Shown here: in pieces, positions 32,203 through 40,522 of the stretch | Numbering within the stretch: the stretch's first letter is position 1 | How the letters are laid out: each line of letters starts with the position of its first letter | Assembly (NCBI RefSeq): GCF_003725545.1 | Contig: NZ_RJLN01000044.1 | Coordinates: 1 to 44,389, forward strand | Length of the DNA: 44,389 nucleotides | Source: Micromonospora solifontis | GTDB lineage: Bacteria; Actinomycetota; Actinomycetes; Mycobacteriales; Micromonosporaceae | Direction: 5' to 3' | Position numbers and translations under genes: made by a program | The notes under the pieces: model-generated | What the model was told of the DNA's origin: nothing | What the model saw: the letters and a program-made list of their open reading frames with translations, nothing else | The model's database searches: none

Positions 32203-33027
32203 TCAGCGTCCGTACGCGGCCGGAACCCGATCCGCCAGGCCCCACGGCTGGGCCGACCGGTAGGCCCGCAACCCACCGAGCGGGACATCGACCACCCCGA
32301 CGGTCGGCTCGTCGCCGGCACGCCACACCACCATGTCCCGAGACGCGCCGTCCGGGTCGAAGGCGATGCCGTCGCAGACGAGCGACGCTCCCCCCATCGG
32401 CGGGTTCGGATAGTTCGCCACCGCGATCGCATACTGGTTCTCGAAGGCCCGGGTGCGCACCTGCGCCTCGCGGTTGCCGCACAGTGGGCCCGCGTTCGGC
32501 ACCAGCACCACCTCGGCGCCGGCCAGGGCCAGCGCGCGGCCGGCCTCCGGGAAGACCCGGTCGTAGCAGATCATCAGGCCGACCCGCACCGACCCGCCGC
32601 CGCGCCGTGGCAGGTGCACCGCGGCCAGCCGGCTGCCCGCGGTGAAGGCACTCTCGCCGGCGAACCGGGCCACATGCACCTTGGTGTAGCGCAGCAGGAC
32701 CGTACCGTCGACGCCGACGAGCGCCGCGCAGTTGCCCAACGCGTCGCCATCGACCCCGAGGTACGTGGCCACCACTGCGACCCGCAACTCCCGGGCGATC
32801 TCGGCGATCCGTGCCAGGAACTCCTCCGCGGCCCGCCGCGCCCCGGCCCGGAAGTCCGACGACCCGGCCTCGGCCAGGGTCGGCAGTCGGTAGCCGATGT
32901 TCCACAGCTCGGGCAGGACGACCAGTTCGGCGCCGGAGCCGGCGGCCACCCGGATGTGCCGCTCGGCCTCCTCAGCAGCCGTCGCCGGCCCGGGAGCGGG
33001 CTGCTGGACCACGCCGATCCGCAACAC
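32203..33027 (-). CDS. Carbon-nitrogen hydrolase (nitrilase superfamily)
   Basis: 274 residues from the GTG at 33027, where the family's first strand LRIGVVQQP begins; sequence upstream in this frame is the shadow of the MATE gene. The catalytic triad is visible: E40 in VVLPELWNIGY, K116 in RYTKVHVA, C154 in LMICYDRVFPE. The enzyme class hydrolyses amides, N-carbamoyl groups or nitriles, or transfers acyl groups. In a cluster with an OTC and an AsnB-type enzyme, a carbamoyl or amide substrate is plausible. It is the last gene of the long minus-strand operon, 16 nt after the MATE gene. Confidence 0.87.
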   Translation of the reverse strand: MLRIGVVQQPAPGPATAAEEAERHIRVAAGSGAELVVLPELWNIGYRLPTLAEAGSSDFRAGARRAAEEFLARIAEIARELRVAVVATYLGVDGDALGNCAALVGVDGTVLLRYTKVHVARFAGESAFTAGSRLAAVHLPRRGGGSVRVGLMICYDRVFPEAGRALALAGAEVVLVPNAGPLCGNREAQVRTRAFENQYAIAVANYPNPPMGGASLVCDGIAFDPDGASRDMVVWRAGDEPTVGVVDVPLGGLRAYRSAQPWGLADRVPAAYGR

Positions 33028-33043
33028 CTCGGCCGCTCGCGAA

Positions 33044-34363
33044 TCAACCAACCTCCGCCTCCGATCGCTCCGGCCGGACCTCCCGGACGCGGTGCCGCCG
33101 CTCCGAGATCGCCAGGCTGACGGTTTCGGCCAGCACCCCGCCGAACACCGCCAGCGCCGCACAAGCCACCCCGGGCAGTCCGGCCACGATCGTGCCGGCC
33201 AACACCGAGACCAGCCCGGCCAGGTGCGTGCCCACGCCGTACGCGAGGAGCCGCGGCCGGCCACCGCCCATCGCCCGGGCTCGCAGATAGCCGCGCACCA
33301 CCCACCCGGCCGGGATCAGCAGCGTGCACACCGACCAGGTCAGCGCCAGCCGCAGCGGCTCGCCGGTCAGCTGCGAGAAGTGGCGCAGGTACAGGTCGTG
33401 CAGGGGGGTGAACAGCACGATCCCGTACGCCACGGTGACCGCGCCGACCAGGACGGCGCCGAGCCGGCGCGGCACGGGATCGGCGGGGTCCCGGCGCAGC
33501 GCCGCGGTGCCGACCGTCTCGTAGTCCGCCATCGGGCCGGTGAACAGCGACAGCAGTCCGTAGAGGATCGGCCAGGCGGCCAGCGAGGCCAGCGACGCGG
33601 CGGCGTGCGCGATGCCGATCGTGGTGATCAGCTGGGGGACCATGTTCAGCATCCGGGCCGCGGCCATCGGCAGGTGCGCCACGCCGATGGCGACCGCTCC
33701 GGCCCGCGGCGCGTCGCCACTGTCGCCACTGGAGTCCTCTGCCGCGCCCACCCGGCGTAACCGTAGGGCCAGCGTGGTCGCCTCGGCGCAGGCGCCCAGG
33801 GTCAGCGCGCCGGCGCCCCAGGCCGCGCCGGAGTCCACGAACGGCGCCGTGCACCAGGCGAACGTCGCCGACGCGATCAGGCGGACGCCGGTCGCCACGC
33901 CGATGCCGCCGGTGGCGCCCAGTGCGATGAACCGGCCGTGCAGGTAGCGGCGGATGGCCACGACCAGGGAGGCGGGCGCGAGCGCGAGCAGCGCCGCACC
34001 CGCGTCCCGGGTGGTGGCGGCGTCCAGACTGAACAGGGCGGCCAGAGCCGGACGGGACAGACCCAGCACGGCGACGACCACCGTCGCCGCGGCGCCGACG
34101 GCCAGCGCGTACCGATGGATGCTGCGTCGCGCGTACCGGCCGTCGAGGGTGACCACCAACGGCGCCAGAGCGAGGGCGGGGCCGTTGACCACCACGATGA
34201 CGGCGACCGCGATGCCGAGCGCCGCGATGGCCCGGTCCGACGATCCGGACCGGGCCACCGCCGCCGCGACGACCGGGATCTCCAGCACCAGCATGCTGGA
34301 GCCGAGGCTGGTGGGCAGCCACTGCCACCAGAGCTGGCCGAGGGTGGATGCGCTGCGCGACAT
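33044..34363 (-). CDS. MATE-like multidrug/oligopeptide exporter
   Basis: 439 residues with about 12 hydrophobic helices (LGSSMLVLEIPVVAAAVARSG; AIAALGIAVAVIVVVNGPALALAPLVVTLDGRYA given in part; LAGLVSVLAGTIVAGLPGV) and the layout of MATE/MOP-type flippases. It overlaps the ThiF stop codon (TGATG), so it is coupled to the peptide-modifying gene. A second exporter in addition to the MFS protein suggests either two products or an intermediate that must cross the membrane. Confidence 0.8.
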   Translation of the reverse strand: MSRSASTLGQLWWQWLPTSLGSSMLVLEIPVVAAAVARSGSSDRAIAALGIAVAVIVVVNGPALALAPLVVTLDGRYARRSIHRYALAVGAAATVVVAVLGLSRPALAALFSLDAATTRDAGAALLALAPASLVVAIRRYLHGRFIALGATGGIGVATGVRLIASATFAWCTAPFVDSGAAWGAGALTLGACAEATTLALRLRRVGAAEDSSGDSGDAPRAGAVAIGVAHLPMAAARMLNMVPQLITTIGIAHAAASLASLAAWPILYGLLSLFTGPMADYETVGTAALRRDPADPVPRRLGAVLVGAVTVAYGIVLFTPLHDLYLRHFSQLTGEPLRLALTWSVCTLLIPAGWVVRGYLRARAMGGGRPRLLAYGVGTHLAGLVSVLAGTIVAGLPGVACAALAVFGGVLAETVSLAISERRHRVREVRPERSEAEVG

Positions 34364-35409
34364 CAGGCCGCCGGTCGGTCTCGGCGGTACTGCTCACACA
34401 CACAGCCGGGCCGGAACTGGTACTCGGTGAAGGTGAAGGTGAGCGTGTCGGTGTTCACGTAGAGACTCTGCCCGCTGGTGCGGGTGGTCGGCTTGGCGCC
34501 GGACAGCAGCTGCAGGACCTCGTTGACCGCGATACCGGCGAGCATGGCCACGGTCGATCCGGTCAGCGCGGCGGTCTGCTCGTGCCGCAGGATGTCGAAG
34601 CCGTAGATCCCGGCGCACTCCCAGCACGGCGTCACGCCGGGCAGCATGGTGGGGCCGACCCGGGCGCCCTTGTCGGTCGCCCCGATCGAGGTCAGCGGCG
34701 TCCCGGTACGCAGGCTGGCCAGGTTCGACCAGGTGGCGGCGAACTCCCGTGGCCGGTCGAAGGCGTGCAGGAAGAAGTCGGCGCCGTCGATCAGCTCGGC
34801 CAGGTCGTCCGCGGAGCGGATGGTGCGGTCGTGCGCGGTGAACGTGGTCAGCGAGTTCTGCAGGGGCAGGTGGCGGCGCAGCGACTCCAGCTTGTGCAGG
34901 CCGACGTCCGCCTCGTCCAGGGTGGCGTGGGTGGGCAGGTTGTCGACCGCGAACGTGTCGAAGTCGACCGCCTCGAGGTGGCCCACGCCGGCGGCGTTGA
35001 GCAGGCGGAGCAGGGTCGTGCCACCGGCGCCGGTGCCGACGACCACGACGCGGGCATCCCGGATGCGCTGCTGGCCCTCGAAGCCGGACCACCCCGGCCG
35101 GTCGAAAAGCCGAAGATAGTTGATCTGGCGGCTCCAGCGATCGGCGATGTCGGCCGGCAAACCGGCGGTGCCCTCGACGTCGTCGAGGACACCGACCCCG
35201 GCGAGGCCGCGCAGCCAGTCGTCGGTGTCCGGATACTTCGCCCGCAGCTGCTCTACGCTGCTGGTCCCGTCGAGGCCGACCACGAAGTCGACCATCTCCG
35301 GCGTCGGGTCGGCGATCCGGACCTTGTCCGGGCCGACACCGATGAAGAGGTGCTTCTCGTCCTGCCGGTGGTAGACCCGCAGGAACGGTTTGAGGCGTGG
35401 ATTGCTCAC
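34363..35409 (-). CDS. RRE-ThiF (E1-like) peptide-activating enzyme
   Basis: 348 residues; the GTG start has GGAGGAG upstream. Residues 1-~80 (PRLKPFLRVYHR; HLFIGVGPDKVRIADPTPEMVDFV) look like the RiPP recognition element of 'TOMM leader-peptide-binding' ThiF proteins. Residues ~105-348 are the E1-like adenylation domain: GTGAGG (125-130), AVDFDTFAVDN (145-156), and zinc cysteines C262-W-E-C265 and C336-V-C338. MccB and PaaA are relatives that adenylate a peptide carboxylate. No YcaO partner is present. The 20-codon gene sits 80 nt upstream and is the obvious candidate substrate. The usual N-x-x-R-Q segment of ThiF/MoeB reads NLPTHAT here, so the chemistry may differ. Confidence 0.85.
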   Translation of the reverse strand: MSNPRLKPFLRVYHRQDEKHLFIGVGPDKVRIADPTPEMVDFVVGLDGTSSVEQLRAKYPDTDDWLRGLAGVGVLDDVEGTAGLPADIADRWSRQINYLRLFDRPGWSGFEGQQRIRDARVVVVGTGAGGTTLLRLLNAAGVGHLEAVDFDTFAVDNLPTHATLDEADVGLHKLESLRRHLPLQNSLTTFTAHDRTIRSADDLAELIDGADFFLHAFDRPREFAATWSNLASLRTGTPLTSIGATDKGARVGPTMLPGVTPCWECAGIYGFDILRHEQTAALTGSTVAMLAGIAVNEVLQLLSGAKPTTRTSGQSLYVNTDTLTFTFTEYQFRPGCVCEQYRRDRPAA

Positions 35410-35456
35410 GGTCTCCTCCGCGTGTGCTGCATGCCGTCGGTGGTCGCCCTTGGGTT

Positions 35457-35480
35457 GGTGGGGGCCTTGCGGCCCCCACC
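35457..35480 (-). terminator. GNRA-capped hairpin between peptide and ThiF genes
   Basis: A perfect 10-bp stem, GGTGGGGGCC / GGCCCCCACC. On the minus strand the loop is GCAA, a GNRA tetraloop. It begins 8 nt after the peptide stop, with no T-tract. Such hairpins after RiPP precursor genes act as partial terminators or RNA-stability elements that raise precursor over enzyme mRNA. Confidence 0.75.
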
Positions 35481-35488
35481 GGGCACGA

Positions 35489-35551
35489 TCAGATCTGGTT
35501 CCCGTGCCACTCCTTGACGAGGCCCTCCTCGTACACGCGCTCGATGATCAT
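35489..35551 (-). CDS. Putative 20-residue RiPP-like precursor or scaffold peptide
   Basis: The frame encodes MIIERVYEEGLVKEWHGNQI. A perfect Shine-Dalgarno (GGGAGGTGA) lies 4 nt upstream of the ATG, the best ribosome binding site in the cluster. An upstream in-frame ATG at 35569 has no such signal. The gene sits between the SDR and RRE-ThiF genes on the same strand and is followed by a GNRA-capped hairpin, the usual layout of a RiPP precursor. The central Val-Tyr-Glu-Glu-Gly and C-terminal Asn-Gln-Ile are possible modification sites; pantocin's Glu-Glu-Asn and microcin C's terminal Asn are the known ThiF precedents. Too short for automatic gene callers. Function is inferred from context. Confidence 0.7.
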   Translation of the reverse strand: MIIERVYEEGLVKEWHGNQI

Positions 35552-35669
35552 TTGGTCACCTCCCTTCATCAGCGACAGACTCCCGGGCGGGAGTCCGACG
35601 TCGTGGCGGCCGGAACAAGGCCGCGATGCGGTCCTCGTTCCGCCCTCGGTGTGCCCCACCCGGACCGGC

Positions 35670-36443
35670 CTACAGGCTGCGGACGAGCCCGCCGTCGCAC
35701 CGCAGCGCGGTCCCGGTGATGTATGAGGCCGGCACTCCGCAGAGGAACGCGGCGGCCGCCGCGAACTCCGCCGGACGGCCGTACCGGCGGGCCGGGATGG
35801 TGGCGATGGAGAGGTCCCTCACCTCGGCGACGGTGCGTCCGCTCCGGTGCGCGTTGGCCGCGTCGACCGCCGCCGTCCGTTCGGTCTCGATGCGACCCGG
35901 CAGGAGCATGTTCACCGTGACGCCGTCGGCGGCCACCTCGGCGGCCAGCGTCTTGAGGTAACCGGCCAGCGCCGCGCGGCCCAGGTTCGACAGCGCGAGG
36001 TTCGGCAACGGCGCCGCGACCCCGCTGGAGCCCACGGCGAGGATCCGGCCCCAGCGCCGCTGCCGCATGACCGGCAGCGCGTGCGACACCAACCTGATGT
36101 GCTGCCGCACCAGCGCGTCGAGCGCCGCGTCGACCGCGGCGACATCGGCGTCCGCCGCCGAGCCCGGCCGGGGACCCGGCCCGTTGAGCACCAGAATGTC
36201 CGGCGCCGAGAACGCCGCCACCGTCGCCTCGAACAGCTTCGCCGGCCCGTCGTCGGCGAGGAGATCGACGCCGACTCCGACGGCGCCAGGCAGCGCCGCG
36301 GCGATCTGCTTCGCGAGTGCCTCCCGGCGACCGCAGATCACCGTACGCGCGCCCTCGGCGGCCAACTGCTCGGCTATCGCCCGGCCGAGACCGCCGGTCG
36401 ACGCACAGACCAGAGCCGTCCGTCCGGCAAGACCGAGGTCCAT
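35670..36443 (-). CDS. Atypical short-chain dehydrogenase/reductase
   Basis: 257 residues; AGGAGG upstream of the ATG. The Rossmann glycine motif ALVCASTGGLGRAIAEQLAAEGA binds NAD(P)H, and the NAG-like motif is LNGPGP. The active-site Ser is in GSSGVAAPLP, but the usual Y-x3-K is replaced by LSNLGRAALAGYLK, placing Asn/Arg where Tyr/Lys should be. A subgroup of actinomycete FabG-like SDRs has this change, and its activity is not obvious from sequence. It lies between the PP-loop ATPase and the peptide gene. Confidence 0.85.
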   Translation of the reverse strand: MDLGLAGRTALVCASTGGLGRAIAEQLAAEGARTVICGRREALAKQIAAALPGAVGVGVDLLADDGPAKLFEATVAAFSAPDILVLNGPGPRPGSAADADVAAVDAALDALVRQHIRLVSHALPVMRQRRWGRILAVGSSGVAAPLPNLALSNLGRAALAGYLKTLAAEVAADGVTVNMLLPGRIETERTAAVDAANAHRSGRTVAEVRDLSIATIPARRYGRPAEFAAAAAFLCGVPASYITGTALRCDGGLVRSL

Positions 36444-36480
36444 CCATCCTCCTGAAACACTCCGCGACCCGGGCCGCCGG

Positions 36481-37956
36481 TCAGCGGCCGGCGACCCGGT
36501 CCACCATCTCGTCGCCCTCGGCGTTGCGCTTCACCGTGATCACCTTCTGATGCGGGTCGGTGGTCATGACGCGCTGCAGAACCCGTGCCTGATCGGAGAC
36601 GTCCGTACGGGGCGACCACAGCGCTCCGTCGTGCAGGACCCGCAGGTCGTTCACGCTCAGGCCGCTGATGCGCTCCAGCCGCGCCGCGAGGGTGCGGTTG
36701 TCGGAGCCGGCCAGCAGGGCCCGGATCCGGTCCTCGTCCATCAGCAGGTCCGGGTGCTCGCTGGCCAGGAACTCGTGCAGGTGGACCGCGCCCCCGGCGA
36801 ACGGCGAATACACCATGCAGACCAGTTGCGTGGTGGTGAGCCCGAACGCGTCCTCGGCGTACTCGGTCGCCGTTCTGCGCGTCCGCGCGAGGCCCTCCTC
36901 GGTCTCGTACCGCAGGCGCATCTCCTCGACCAGGTGCTCCGGGAAGTTCTTGCGCCGCATCAACTCCAGCGCGAAGTCCACGTACTGGCCCACGCCCTCG
37001 CGGTAGGAGCGCTGGTACACCCGCTCGGTCCGCAGCCCGCGCAGGTGGGCCATCAGCAGGGGATTCGCGCAGTCGGATTCGGTGAAGTTGAAGGCGACCT
37101 CGTCGAACACGAAGTTCAGGAAGTCCGAGAGCAGACGCCAGTGCGCGCCCGAGGCGTAGCTCGTGTAGTCGTAGATCGAGAAGAACTGCAGGGTGGCCGG
37201 GACGTCCGAGGTCACCCCGCGCTCCTGGATCCGGTCGACGTCGTCGGCGCCGTGGATCTCACGGAAGTAGGCGATGGCGAGCCCGTTGAGCGTCTCCAGG
37301 GTGCCCTTGAAACCCTTCCGGCTGTCCGCCGGCTTCACCCCGGCCTCCCGGGACAGCTTGCGGATCCACAGCGCGTAGTCACGCTGCTCCTGCGGAGAGT
37401 CGCCGGTGATGATCAGGTCGACGCCGTCGCCGTGGCGGGCCGCGACGCCGAAGGAGTTGGCCACGTTCAGGTTGCAGGCGTTGCAGAAGGTGGCGCGACC
37501 GTCGCCGTAGCTGCGGTGGCCGGACATGAGCATGTCGGTCCGATTGAACTCGATCAGCCGGTGCGGCATCGGGCGGTCCCGCTCGAACGGGCGGACCTGC
37601 TGGCCCTCCACCAGCAACAGCTCGACCCGGGAGTCGTCGTAGAGGCCCAGCGCCTGGTACGTCCGATCGATGTTCAGCATCACCTGGTACGGCATGCCGC
37701 CGTGCCGCATGGTCACCACGCGCAGCTGGAAGGTGTCGCCGTACCGTTCCGCGAGCGCGAGGTGCACGGCCCGCACGAACGCCACCGCGTAGGCACTGTC
37801 CTTACCGCCGCCGTAGGCCACCATGACGGTGTTCCGCCCCAGGTCGTCCTGGTACGGCAGGGACTCGTACAGGCGCGTGGCGCATTCCTCGACCGCCGGA
37901 ACGTCCCGCTCCGGTAGGGCCTTTCGTAGGTCCGCCAGGACCCTCTTGCGCAGCAT
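36481..37956 (-). CDS. PP-loop (adenine nucleotide alpha-hydrolase) enzyme
   Basis: 491 residues with GGGAGG before the ATG. The N-type ATP pyrophosphatase signature is VAYGGGKDSAYAVAF (48-54), with the second motif in LIITGDSPQEQRDYALWIRKL, and a CNAC pair (C158, C161) that could bind metal or carry sulfur. Enzymes of this fold adenylate a carbonyl oxygen, releasing PPi, so that N or S can replace it (amidation, amidine or thioamide formation). It is not a tRNA thiolase or GuaA by motif. The C-terminal ~250 residues are helical and unassigned. Its neighbours, a type II thioesterase and the RRE-ThiF enzyme, suggest it modifies an amino-acyl or peptide intermediate. Confidence 0.78.
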   Translation of the reverse strand: MLRKRVLADLRKALPERDVPAVEECATRLYESLPYQDDLGRNTVMVAYGGGKDSAYAVAFVRAVHLALAERYGDTFQLRVVTMRHGGMPYQVMLNIDRTYQALGLYDDSRVELLLVEGQQVRPFERDRPMPHRLIEFNRTDMLMSGHRSYGDGRATFCNACNLNVANSFGVAARHGDGVDLIITGDSPQEQRDYALWIRKLSREAGVKPADSRKGFKGTLETLNGLAIAYFREIHGADDVDRIQERGVTSDVPATLQFFSIYDYTSYASGAHWRLLSDFLNFVFDEVAFNFTESDCANPLLMAHLRGLRTERVYQRSYREGVGQYVDFALELMRRKNFPEHLVEEMRLRYETEEGLARTRRTATEYAEDAFGLTTTQLVCMVYSPFAGGAVHLHEFLASEHPDLLMDEDRIRALLAGSDNRTLAARLERISGLSVNDLRVLHDGALWSPRTDVSDQARVLQRVMTTDPHQKVITVKRNAEGDEMVDRVAGR

Positions 37957-38032
37957 GGAGTGCCTCCCTGAATACCATCACCGCGAGAGCGGTCAATCTG
38001 TTTCGTCCCGGCCCGTCGAGCGACGCGGCCGG

Positions 38033-38728
38033 CTATCGGGGAACGGAGACGTCCCACCCGGCGGGTATCTCGTCGCGTAGCCAGGCCAGGAACGCCGCGT
38101 TGCTCAACAGGTCGGTGTGACCGCCGGGAAAGACCCGGTGGGCGAAGTCCCCCTGGGTCGCCCGGCCCCACTCGGCGAGACCGGCCGTGGTGGTGAGCGG
38201 ATCGGTCTCGCCCCGGGCGGCGAGGATCGGGCACCGCAGCGGACCGGACCGAGCGGGGTCGAATTCCCTCAGCAGCGCCAGATCGCTCATGGCGGTGTCG
38301 ATGATGACCTCCCGCCATTCGCCCGAGGAGTTGAATTCCGGGTTCATCTCGTCGAGGTACGCGGCCAGGTCCGCCCGGCTGCGGGTGACCGATTCGGACA
38401 CCGAGAACAGGTGGGGCGGCATTGCCCCGACGACCACCACCGCGGTCGGCTCGGTCGCGACCTGCTCCAGCTCGGCGGCCGCGGCGAAGGCCACGTACGC
38501 GCCGAAGCTGTGCCCGACGAGCACCGGCCGGGCGGTCCGCCGGTCCAGCACCTGCTCGACGCAGGACCGCACGACCTGGTCGAAGGACGAGGCGGGCCGG
38601 CCGAACTCCTTGCCGAACCGGCCTGGATAGCAGACCAGCCAGGCCGACGGCTCGAAGGCGCGCATGAGCGGGCGCAACTCCCCGCCGAAGGAGCCGGCGC
38701 CGGGAAGGACGGCGACGTCCGGGCCCAT
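38033..38728 (-). CDS. Type II thioesterase
   Basis: 231 residues, ATG at 38728 with GGAGGG 7 nt upstream; the frame is open further but the hydrolase starts here (PDVAVLPGAGSFGGELRP). The alpha/beta-hydrolase triad is visible: S74 in GHSFGA, D176 in ARGETDPL, H204 in GGHTDLL. It starts 20 nt after the AsnB-like stop. Such enzymes free stalled or finished aminoacyl groups from PCPs. Because neither A-PCP protein has its own TE, it is probably the release enzyme for tailored amino acids. Confidence 0.88.
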   Translation of the reverse strand: MGPDVAVLPGAGSFGGELRPLMRAFEPSAWLVCYPGRFGKEFGRPASSFDQVVRSCVEQVLDRRTARPVLVGHSFGAYVAFAAAAELEQVATEPTAVVVVGAMPPHLFSVSESVTRSRADLAAYLDEMNPEFNSSGEWREVIIDTAMSDLALLREFDPARSGPLRCPILAARGETDPLTTTAGLAEWGRATQGDFAHRVFPGGHTDLLSNAAFLAWLRDEIPAGWDVSVPR

Positions 38729-38748
38729 GAAAGCCCTCCTTTCCGGGG

Positions 38749-40518
38749 TCAGAAACCGAGGCCCAGTTCGTCCATCACCAGCGCGATGCTGATGGCGCTG
38801 AGCCGGAAATCCCACTTGTCCGGCCGGTCGGCACGGTTCGTGTCCAGACAGTTCGGCGCGAACAGGCCGGTGGCCGCGACCACCTCACGCCAGCGCGACC
38901 AGGTCTGGCCGGTGACCGATGCCAGGTCGGGCGCGGTGAAGCCGTGCTTCCCCCGGCGCATGACCGAGTCCGGAACGACGCCCGCGTAGGCCGCCCGCAG
39001 ACAGGACTTGCCCTCGAAATTCACGACCTTCGCGTCGTCACCCACCCGCGACGCGGCGGCGACGACCGGGTTGCCGAGGAACGGGTACCGGCCCTCGATC
39101 GAGGTCTTCATGAGCATGGAGTCGCCATGGTCGCCCAGCAGGTGGCCGGACAGCTGCACGTAGACGTCGGCGACGGAGCGCAGTTGCATCGGCGACAGGC
39201 GGCGGGCCTCCTCGTCGGAGAACGGGATCAGCCTCGACCGCCAGAACTCGTTCCCGATGATCGCCTCGAGGGCGCCCGGCGAGAGATACGCCGTCCGGCG
39301 CTGGTCGAGCCGGCGCCAGTCGACCTCCCAGCTGAACTCCGGGTTGCCCCAGGCCTGTTCGTTCTCACCCCGCCCGGAGCGCTTGAACCGGGCCGCGCTG
39401 TCGAACGCGTACGAGTCGTAGCCGAAGAACAGTTCGTCGGCGCCCTCGCCGGACACCACGCCCTTGATGCCGTTGGCGCGCACGGCCTCGGCCAGCATCA
39501 TCGCGGCCACGTTGTAGGTCTCGCGCTGCGGATAGCAGCAGTGGCGGACCATCTCCTCGAACTTCGACAGCACGTCCCGCGGGCCGCACAGGATCTGCTC
39601 GTGCTTGCTTCCGACCTTCTCCGCGACCTCGCGCTGGAACCGGCCCTCGTCCAGCGCCGGATCGTCGAAGACGACGGAGAACGTCCGGACCGGGCGGTCG
39701 AGGAGGCCGCTGCACTCCAGCACGATGGCGGTGGAGTCGAAGCCACCGCTCAGATAGGCTCCGATCTCCACATCGGCGCGCAGTCGGTCGGAGGTCGACT
39801 GCCGCACGCTGTCCCGCAGCTCCTCGCCGGACACCGGCGGCCCGCTCTCCTCGAAATCGCCGTAGCGCCAGTAGCGGACGGTCTCGTGCCCGTCGGCGTC
39901 GAACCGGACGGCGCAGCCCGGCGGTACGGCGAGCAGACCGGCCACGAGCGTACGCGGAGCGACGATGTTTCCCAGCGAGAAGTACTGGTCGATCGCGCCG
40001 ACGTCCACCTTCCAGGCCCGGTCGAGGCACTGCACCAGCGGCTTGATCTCCGAGCAGAAATGCACCCGCGCGCCGTCCGTCACGTAGTACAGCGGGCAGA
40101 TCCCGAAGCGGTCCCGGGCGAGCAGCAGACGGTTCTCGGCCCGGTCGACGATGACGGTGGCGAACTGGCCGTCCACCAGGGCGAGCCCGTCGATGCCGTA
40201 GCGGGCCACGAGTTCCGGGATCACGGCGACGTCGACGCCGTTGTGCCCCAGGTCGGTACCGCACCGCTCGCGGAGCGCCCGGTGGTTGAACACCTCGCCG
40301 TTCGTCATCGCGAGATAGCGGCCGCTGCGATCCTCCGCCGGCTGCCACCCGTCCACCAGACCGGTCATGCCGAGGCGGGCGAGCTTGGCCGACACCGTCT
40401 CGGTGTTCAGCGAGTAGGTCTCGTCCGGCCCGCGATGGACGATCCGGGAGTGCATGGCAGCGACGACACCCCGATCGAAGCGCGCTGTCGGCGAGTAGGT
40501 CCCACAAACCCCGCACAC
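38749..40518 (-). CDS. AsnB-type glutamine-dependent amidotransferase
   Basis: 589 residues. Starting at the GTG at 40518 gives Met-Cys-Gly, so Cys2 becomes the N-terminal glutaminase nucleophile (CGVCGTYSP). An upstream GTG (40530) would bury it behind four residues, so it is rejected; AGGAG lies ~11 nt before the chosen start. Glutaminase motifs IVHRGPDE and TNGEVFNH are followed by a synthetase domain with PP-loop YLSGGFDST and VVSGEGADELFFGYD. The start lies 4 nt after the A-PCP stop. Asparagine synthesis for that A domain, or amidation of its PCP-bound residue, are the main options. Confidence 0.9.
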   Translation of the reverse strand: MCGVCGTYSPTARFDRGVVAAMHSRIVHRGPDETYSLNTETVSAKLARLGMTGLVDGWQPAEDRSGRYLAMTNGEVFNHRALRERCGTDLGHNGVDVAVIPELVARYGIDGLALVDGQFATVIVDRAENRLLLARDRFGICPLYYVTDGARVHFCSEIKPLVQCLDRAWKVDVGAIDQYFSLGNIVAPRTLVAGLLAVPPGCAVRFDADGHETVRYWRYGDFEESGPPVSGEELRDSVRQSTSDRLRADVEIGAYLSGGFDSTAIVLECSGLLDRPVRTFSVVFDDPALDEGRFQREVAEKVGSKHEQILCGPRDVLSKFEEMVRHCCYPQRETYNVAAMMLAEAVRANGIKGVVSGEGADELFFGYDSYAFDSAARFKRSGRGENEQAWGNPEFSWEVDWRRLDQRRTAYLSPGALEAIIGNEFWRSRLIPFSDEEARRLSPMQLRSVADVYVQLSGHLLGDHGDSMLMKTSIEGRYPFLGNPVVAAASRVGDDAKVVNFEGKSCLRAAYAGVVPDSVMRRGKHGFTAPDLASVTGQTWSRWREVVAATGLFAPNCLDTNRADRPDKWDFRLSAISIALVMDELGLGF

Positions 40519-40522
40519 GGCG

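Noticed and set aside
32574..34403. A 609-codon frame overlapping the MATE and nitrilase genes
   Set aside because: Low-complexity Arg/Gly/Pro translation; the other frames encode recognisable transporter helices and the E-K-C triad.
34363..35551. Assignment as a microcin C, TOMM or pearlin locus
   Set aside because: The peptide does not end in Asn, no YcaO or LanB-like/tRNA-dependent ligase is present, and no nucleotide-tailoring genes are seen. Only the RRE-ThiF similarity is supported.
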